A DNA stretch of 8,515 bases from Clostridium sp. CAG:138 (GTDB lineage: Bacteria; Bacillota; Clostridia; Christensenellales; CAG-138), in NCBI GenBank assembly GCA_000435055.1, contig FR879702.1, positions 157,341 to 165,855 on the forward strand. Direction: 5' to 3'. Of this stretch, positions 6,686 to 8,515 are shown piece after piece. The notes beneath the pieces were generated by a model. It worked only from the letters and a program-made list of their open reading frames with translations, had not been told where the DNA came from and did no database searches. Every line of letters begins with the position of its first letter. The first letter of the stretch is position 1. The position numbers and the translations under genes are program-made.

Positions 6686-6704
6686 CAGGTTGTTTTCAAA
6701 CCTG
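6686..6704. repeat. small inverted repeat just upstream of the HAD gene promoter
   Basis: CAGGTT (6686-6691) and AACCTG (6699-6704) form a 6-bp stem with a 7-base loop. The repeat ends four bases before the -35 hexamer at 6708 and could be an operator; no T run follows, so it is not a terminator. Confidence 0.3.
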
Positions 6705-6707
6705 CTG

Positions 6708-6736
6708 TTGCGGATTTTACATTGCGAGCTTATAAT
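6708..6736 (+). promoter_or_regulatory. sigma-A promoter for the HAD-IIA phosphatase
   Basis: TTGCGG (6708-6713) and a perfect TATAAT (6731-6736) are spaced by 17 bases. Transcription would begin near 6743, about 57 bases before the ATG at 6800. Its position inside the upstream in-frame extension argues against any start earlier than 6800. Confidence 0.55.
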
Positions 6737-6786
6737 AACGCTAAAAACAGGCTGATTGCTTTCAAACCCGCTTTCATGCTTTCGGT

Positions 6787-6793
6787 AAGGAGG
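6787..6793 (+). promoter_or_regulatory. ribosome binding site that decides the HAD phosphatase start
   Basis: AAGGAGG six bases before the ATG at 6800. The open frame extends upstream to 6608, but that extension has no such site and encodes non-family sequence. Confidence 0.85.
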
Positions 6794-6799
6794 AACGAT

Positions 6800-7591
6800 A
6801 TGGAAATCTTAAAAAACAAACTTGGCTTCATCTGCGATATGGACGGTGTTATCTACCACGGAAACAAATTGCTGCCCGGCGTGCCTGAATTCGTCGACTG
6901 GCTGTACAAAGAGAATAAAAACTTTCTTTTTCTTACAAATTCATCGGAACGCTCTCCGAAGGAACTTCAGCAGAAGCTGAAACGTATGGGACTCGATGTT
7001 GATGAAAGCCACTTTTATACAAGCGCACTTGCAACAGCACGTTTTATAAGCTCCCAATCTCCGGGATGCAGTGTTTACACTATCGGCGGCGCGGGGCTTA
7101 TCATGGCACTGCACGATGAAGGAATAACTATGAATGATGTTGATCCGGACTATGTCATTATCGGCGAGGGCAACACTTACAATTATGAGAACATACTTAA
7201 GGCAGTGCGGCTGGTAATGAAGGGTGCAAAACTGATCGGAACCAACAGCGATCTCACCGGACCGTCCGAGGAGGGTATCATTCCTGCCTGCCGTGCAATG
7301 ATTGCACCTATAGAAATGGCAACCGGACAAAATGCATATTTTGTCGGCAAGCCCAACCCCCTTATGATGCGGACGGGGCTGCGCATTCTCGGCGTTCACT
7401 CCGAAGATGCCGTTATGATCGGCGACAGAATGGACACGGACATGATCGCCGGAATTGAAACCGGCCTTGATACAGTGCTTGTTCTAAGCGGTGTAACATC
7501 ACGCAGTGACATAAGAAAATATCCTTATCGCCCGCGTCTTGTTTTGAACGGTGTGGGGGATATCCCGGCGGCACTTTCGGCGGAAAAATAA
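6800..7591 (+). CDS. HAD superfamily IIA (NagD/AraL/PGP-like) phosphatase
   Basis: A 263-residue HAD-IIA hydrolase, the normal length for the NagD/AraL/4-nitrophenylphosphatase group that dephosphorylates sugar phosphates, nucleotides or 2-phosphoglycolate as metabolite repair. All four HAD motifs are present: ICDMDGVIYHG (D13 nucleophile, D15 acid/base), FLTNSS (43-48, T46), VGKPNP (182-187, K184) and VMIGDRMDTDMIAG (205-218, D209 and D213). The cap between motifs II and III (about 70-180) is of the C2 type, with IGEGNTYNYENILKAV and GAKLIGTNSDLTGP. GTNSDLTGP resembles the NagD cap loop (TNPDxxxP), with Thr-Gly before Pro. It is cytoplasmic, single-gene, with its own promoter and no clear terminator before the tRNA promoter. 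The substrate cannot be told from sequence. Confidence 0.92.
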   Translation: MEILKNKLGFICDMDGVIYHGNKLLPGVPEFVDWLYKENKNFLFLTNSSERSPKELQQKLKRMGLDVDESHFYTSALATARFISSQSPGCSVYTIGGAGLIMALHDEGITMNDVDPDYVIIGEGNTYNYENILKAVRLVMKGAKLIGTNSDLTGPSEEGIIPACRAMIAPIEMATGQNAYFVGKPNPLMMRTGLRILGVHSEDAVMIGDRMDTDMIAGIETGLDTVLVLSGVTSRSDIRKYPYRPRLVLNGVGDIPAALSAEK

Positions 7592-7621
7592 ACCGTTTCC
7601 GTTGTGCCTGCACGTCCGCCG

Positions 7622-7638
7622 AATGCATTGTTTGCATT
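7622..7638. repeat. inverted repeat upstream of the tRNA-Leu promoter
   Basis: AATGCA (7622-7627) and TGCATT (7633-7638) form a 6-bp stem with a TTGTT loop, ending six bases before the -35 element. It is AT-rich and lacks a following T run, so it is at best a weak terminator for the HAD gene or an operator site. Confidence 0.35.
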
Positions 7639-7644
7639 ATATGC

Positions 7645-7672
7645 TTGACATTCTTCCCGTTTTGCTTATAAT
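7645..7672 (+). promoter_or_regulatory. consensus sigma-A promoter for tRNA-Leu (and perhaps atp genes)
   Basis: Perfect TTGACA (7645-7650) and perfect TATAAT (7667-7672) with a 16-base spacer, one short of optimal. The predicted start near 7679 leaves a leader of about 85 bases before the tRNA. This is the strongest promoter-like sequence in the window, as expected for a stable RNA. Confidence 0.85.
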
Positions 7673-7679
7673 TTAAAAA

Positions 7680-7752
7680 GCACCGAATAAACAGGCTCGA
7701 TAAACAGGCTCGCGGTAAGCTGAACGTCTGCACGGTGCGGTATTATTTTTTT
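7680..7752 (+). ncRNA. structured leader with long-range stem and T-rich run before tRNA-Leu
   Basis: GCACCG (7680-7685), right at the predicted transcript start, is complementary to CGGTGC (7733-7738). This is followed by TATTATTTTTTT (7741-7752), 13 bases before the tRNA. Inside, CAGGC of either tandem repeat copy can pair with GTCTG (7726-7730). The shape resembles an attenuator or an RNA processing stem. It does not match a T-box: the conserved T-box antiterminator sequence is missing. Confidence 0.35.
7687..7712 (+). repeat. perfect 13-bp tandem duplication
   Basis: ATAAACAGGCTCG occurs twice with no gap (7687-7699 and 7700-7712) in the transcribed leader of tRNA-Leu. Exact identity suggests a recent slippage duplication or a variable-number site. 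Confidence 0.9.
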
Positions 7753-7765
7753 GTACCATAAAAAT

Positions 7766-7848
7766 GCGAATGTGGTGGAACGGCATACACAGCGGACTTA
7801 AAATCCGCCGGCGAAAGCTTGGGGGTTCAAATCCCCCCATTCGCACCA
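7766..7848 (+). tRNA. tRNA-Leu (anticodon UAA)
   Basis: An 83-base class II tRNA with encoded CCA. Acceptor arms GCGAATG (7766-7772) and CATTCGC (7838-7844), discriminator A and CCA (7846-7848). The D arm pairs GTG (7775-7777) with CAC (7788-7790). The anticodon arm is GCGGA-CTTAAAA-TCCGC (7792-7808), with anticodon TAA at 7799-7801, reading UUA and probably UUG leucine codons. The extra arm (7809-7820) is of the long class II type with a GAAA loop. The T arm is GGGGG-TTCAAAT-CCCCC (7821-7837). All stems are fully paired, so it should be functional. Confidence 0.97.
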
Positions 7849-7850
7849 AT

Positions 7851-7896
7851 ACCGGACATTGACTGAATACCCAGCGTATTCCCGACAGTGTCCGGT
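7851..7896 (+). terminator. two-part hairpin after tRNA-Leu (terminator or processing stem)
   Basis: An 8-bp outer stem ACCGGACA (7851-7858) / TGTCCGGT (7889-7896) encloses an internal loop and a 6-bp inner stem GAATAC (7865-7870) / GTATTC (7876-7881) with a CCAGC loop. It begins two bases after the tRNA CCA. The following T-rich tract (TTATGTTTATTCTTT) is interrupted, so termination may be partial and the atp genes may be reached by read-through. Confidence 0.6.
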
Positions 7897-8055
7897 TTAT
7901 GTTTATTCTTTATGCTGCCATGCGCATTGGGTGATTCATTGCGAACATGTTGATAACGCTGAAGTTTTCGGCAACGGTTCGAAAAGCGTTAAGCAGCGGA
8001 TTAATTCGTTCAAGCAGCATTTCCCTGCACGGTTCAGTTGCGGGAAGTGTTCTGC

Positions 8056-8061
8056 AGGAGG
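8056..8061 (+). promoter_or_regulatory. ribosome binding site that decides the atpB start
   Basis: AGGAGG five bases before the ATG at 8067. The frame stays open upstream to an ATG at 7947 (40 further codons), but that one has no such site and the extra sequence does not look like an AtpB N-terminus. Confidence 0.85.
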
Positions 8062-8066
8062 TCAAA

Positions 8067-8515
8067 ATGAACCGAAAGAAACTCTCGGGCAGGAAACTTT
8101 TCCTGCTTATATGGCTCGGGGTTATCGTTCTGCTTCTCGTCGGAATTGCTGTGCTTTCAAAGCTGAATCCCACCGAACATACAGAAAGCGTCAAAGAAGC
8201 CATGCGCGACGGCGTGCTTCACGAAGTCAACAAAATCAATTTTTTGGGAATCGAAGTCAACCCCGCCGTACTGTCGGCATATATCGTGACAGGCATCATT
8301 CTGCTTGCGGCAGTGCTGATAAGGATATTTGCAATTCCGAAATTTAAGCTCATTCCGGGAAAATTTCAGTCATTGCTTGAAATGCCCGTTGAGTTCTTTT
8401 CCGGAATGGCCAAAACAAACAGCCCGCACAAAAGTGGCTTTGCCGGAGCTTACATTTTCAGTGCGGGGATTTACATATTTCTCAGCACTTTGTTCGAACT
8501 GCTCGGCATTCAGGC
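8067..8515 (+). CDS. atpB: F-type ATP synthase subunit a, N-terminal part (runs off right edge)
   Basis: The first 149 codons of subunit a of the F1F0 ATP synthase, the membrane subunit that forms the proton (or sodium) half-channels against the c-ring. Visible are a basic N-terminus (MNRKKLSGRK), an N-terminal membrane helix (about 11-30), a polar outside segment with GIEVNPAVLSAYIVTG, a second helix (about 70-90), then IPGKFQSLLEMPVEFFSGMA (96-115), which matches the family's P-x-x-x-Q-x-x-x-E pattern, and a third helix ending LFELLGIQ, equivalent to NLLGLIP. The key arginine of the fourth helix lies beyond the window. The 170 bases between the tRNA hairpin and this gene hold no atpI or atpZ gene and no clear promoter. 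The rest of the atp operon presumably follows. Confidence 0.9.
   Translation, partial: MNRKKLSGRKLFLLIWLGVIVLLLVGIAVLSKLNPTEHTESVKEAMRDGVLHEVNKINFLGIEVNPAVLSAYIVTGIILLAAVLIRIFAIPKFKLIPGKFQSLLEMPVEFFSGMAKTNSPHKSGFAGAYIFSAGIYIFLSTLFELLGIQ

Larger units (their letters stand above)
6438..6799. other. divergent intergenic region between nrdR and the HAD phosphatase gene
   Basis: This 362-base stretch contains no gene I can support. It holds an outward promoter for nrdR (6530-6558, minus), an AT-rich stretch (about 6588-6605), a T-rich stretch (about 6622-6638), a small inverted repeat (6686-6704) and a plus promoter (6708-6736) for the downstream HAD gene. I looked for the near-palindromic NrdR box and found none convincing. 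Confidence 0.6.

Noticed and set aside
6608..6799. 64-codon in-frame N-terminal extension of the HAD phosphatase
   Set aside because: It covers the promoter region, has no SD at its start and the sequence is not HAD-like; AAGGAGG before 6800 and the family start pattern decide for 6800.
6438..6799. Possible NrdR box (autoregulation) in the divergent intergenic region
   Set aside because: No sequence close to the near-palindromic NrdR box was found; AT-rich stretches near 6588-6605 do not show its ends.
7947..8066. 40-codon upstream in-frame extension of atpB
   Set aside because: No ribosome binding site at the ATG at 7947 and no match to AtpB N-termini; AGGAGG at 8056-8061 points to 8067.
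7859..8347. Plus-strand open frame of 162 codons overlapping the start of atpB
   Set aside because: It is out of frame with atpB, spans the hairpin after the tRNA and has a composition typical of a shadow frame (Cys, His, Arg and Ser rich).

Overview
The window looks like chromosomal DNA from an endospore-forming member of the Clostridia (Bacillota), probably an anaerobic gut-type relative of the Oscillospirales. The evidence is an intact sigma-K gene with a pro-sequence, a YlmC/YmxH-type PRC-barrel protein, clostridial-style NrdR and PgeF, strong AGGAGG-type ribosome binding sites and moderate GC. The genus assignment is inference. No mobile element, CRISPR array or phage gene was seen.

Layout. 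At the left edge a minus-strand membrane protein gene (1-149) runs out of the window. Divergent from it are two plus-strand sporulation-linked genes, ylmC (344-601) and sigK (638-1336). They meet, at a hairpin, the 3' end of a five-gene minus-strand cluster that reads from right to left: nrdR (5940-6437), pgeF (5031-5882), an SLC45-like MFS transporter (3203-4942), a CpsB/YwqE-type PHP phosphatase (2329-3123) and an uncharacterised protein (1391-2332). I read that last protein as a PD-(D/E)XK-like domain joined to a winged helix. It overlaps the phosphatase gene by 4 bases.

Right of nrdR a 362-base divergent intergenic region holds a minus promoter for nrdR and a plus promoter for a HAD-IIA (NagD-like) phosphatase (6800-7591). 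Next come a promoter with perfect sigma-A hexamers (7645-7672), a leader with a perfect 13-bp tandem duplication, tRNA-Leu(UAA) with encoded CCA (7766-7848), a two-part hairpin, and the first 149 codons of atpB (F-type ATP synthase subunit a), which runs off the right edge and presumably opens an atp operon.

How the genes relate. ylmC, nrdR and pgeF (ylmD) belong to a neighbourhood that in many Firmicutes sits by the sporulation sigma genes. Here it is split into two convergent blocks beside sigK. The likely novelty is the uncharacterised coupled gene at 1391-2332. Next are the large extracytoplasmic insertion in the MFS transporter and the unusual tRNA leader. I found no clear multi-gene defence or biosynthetic system.
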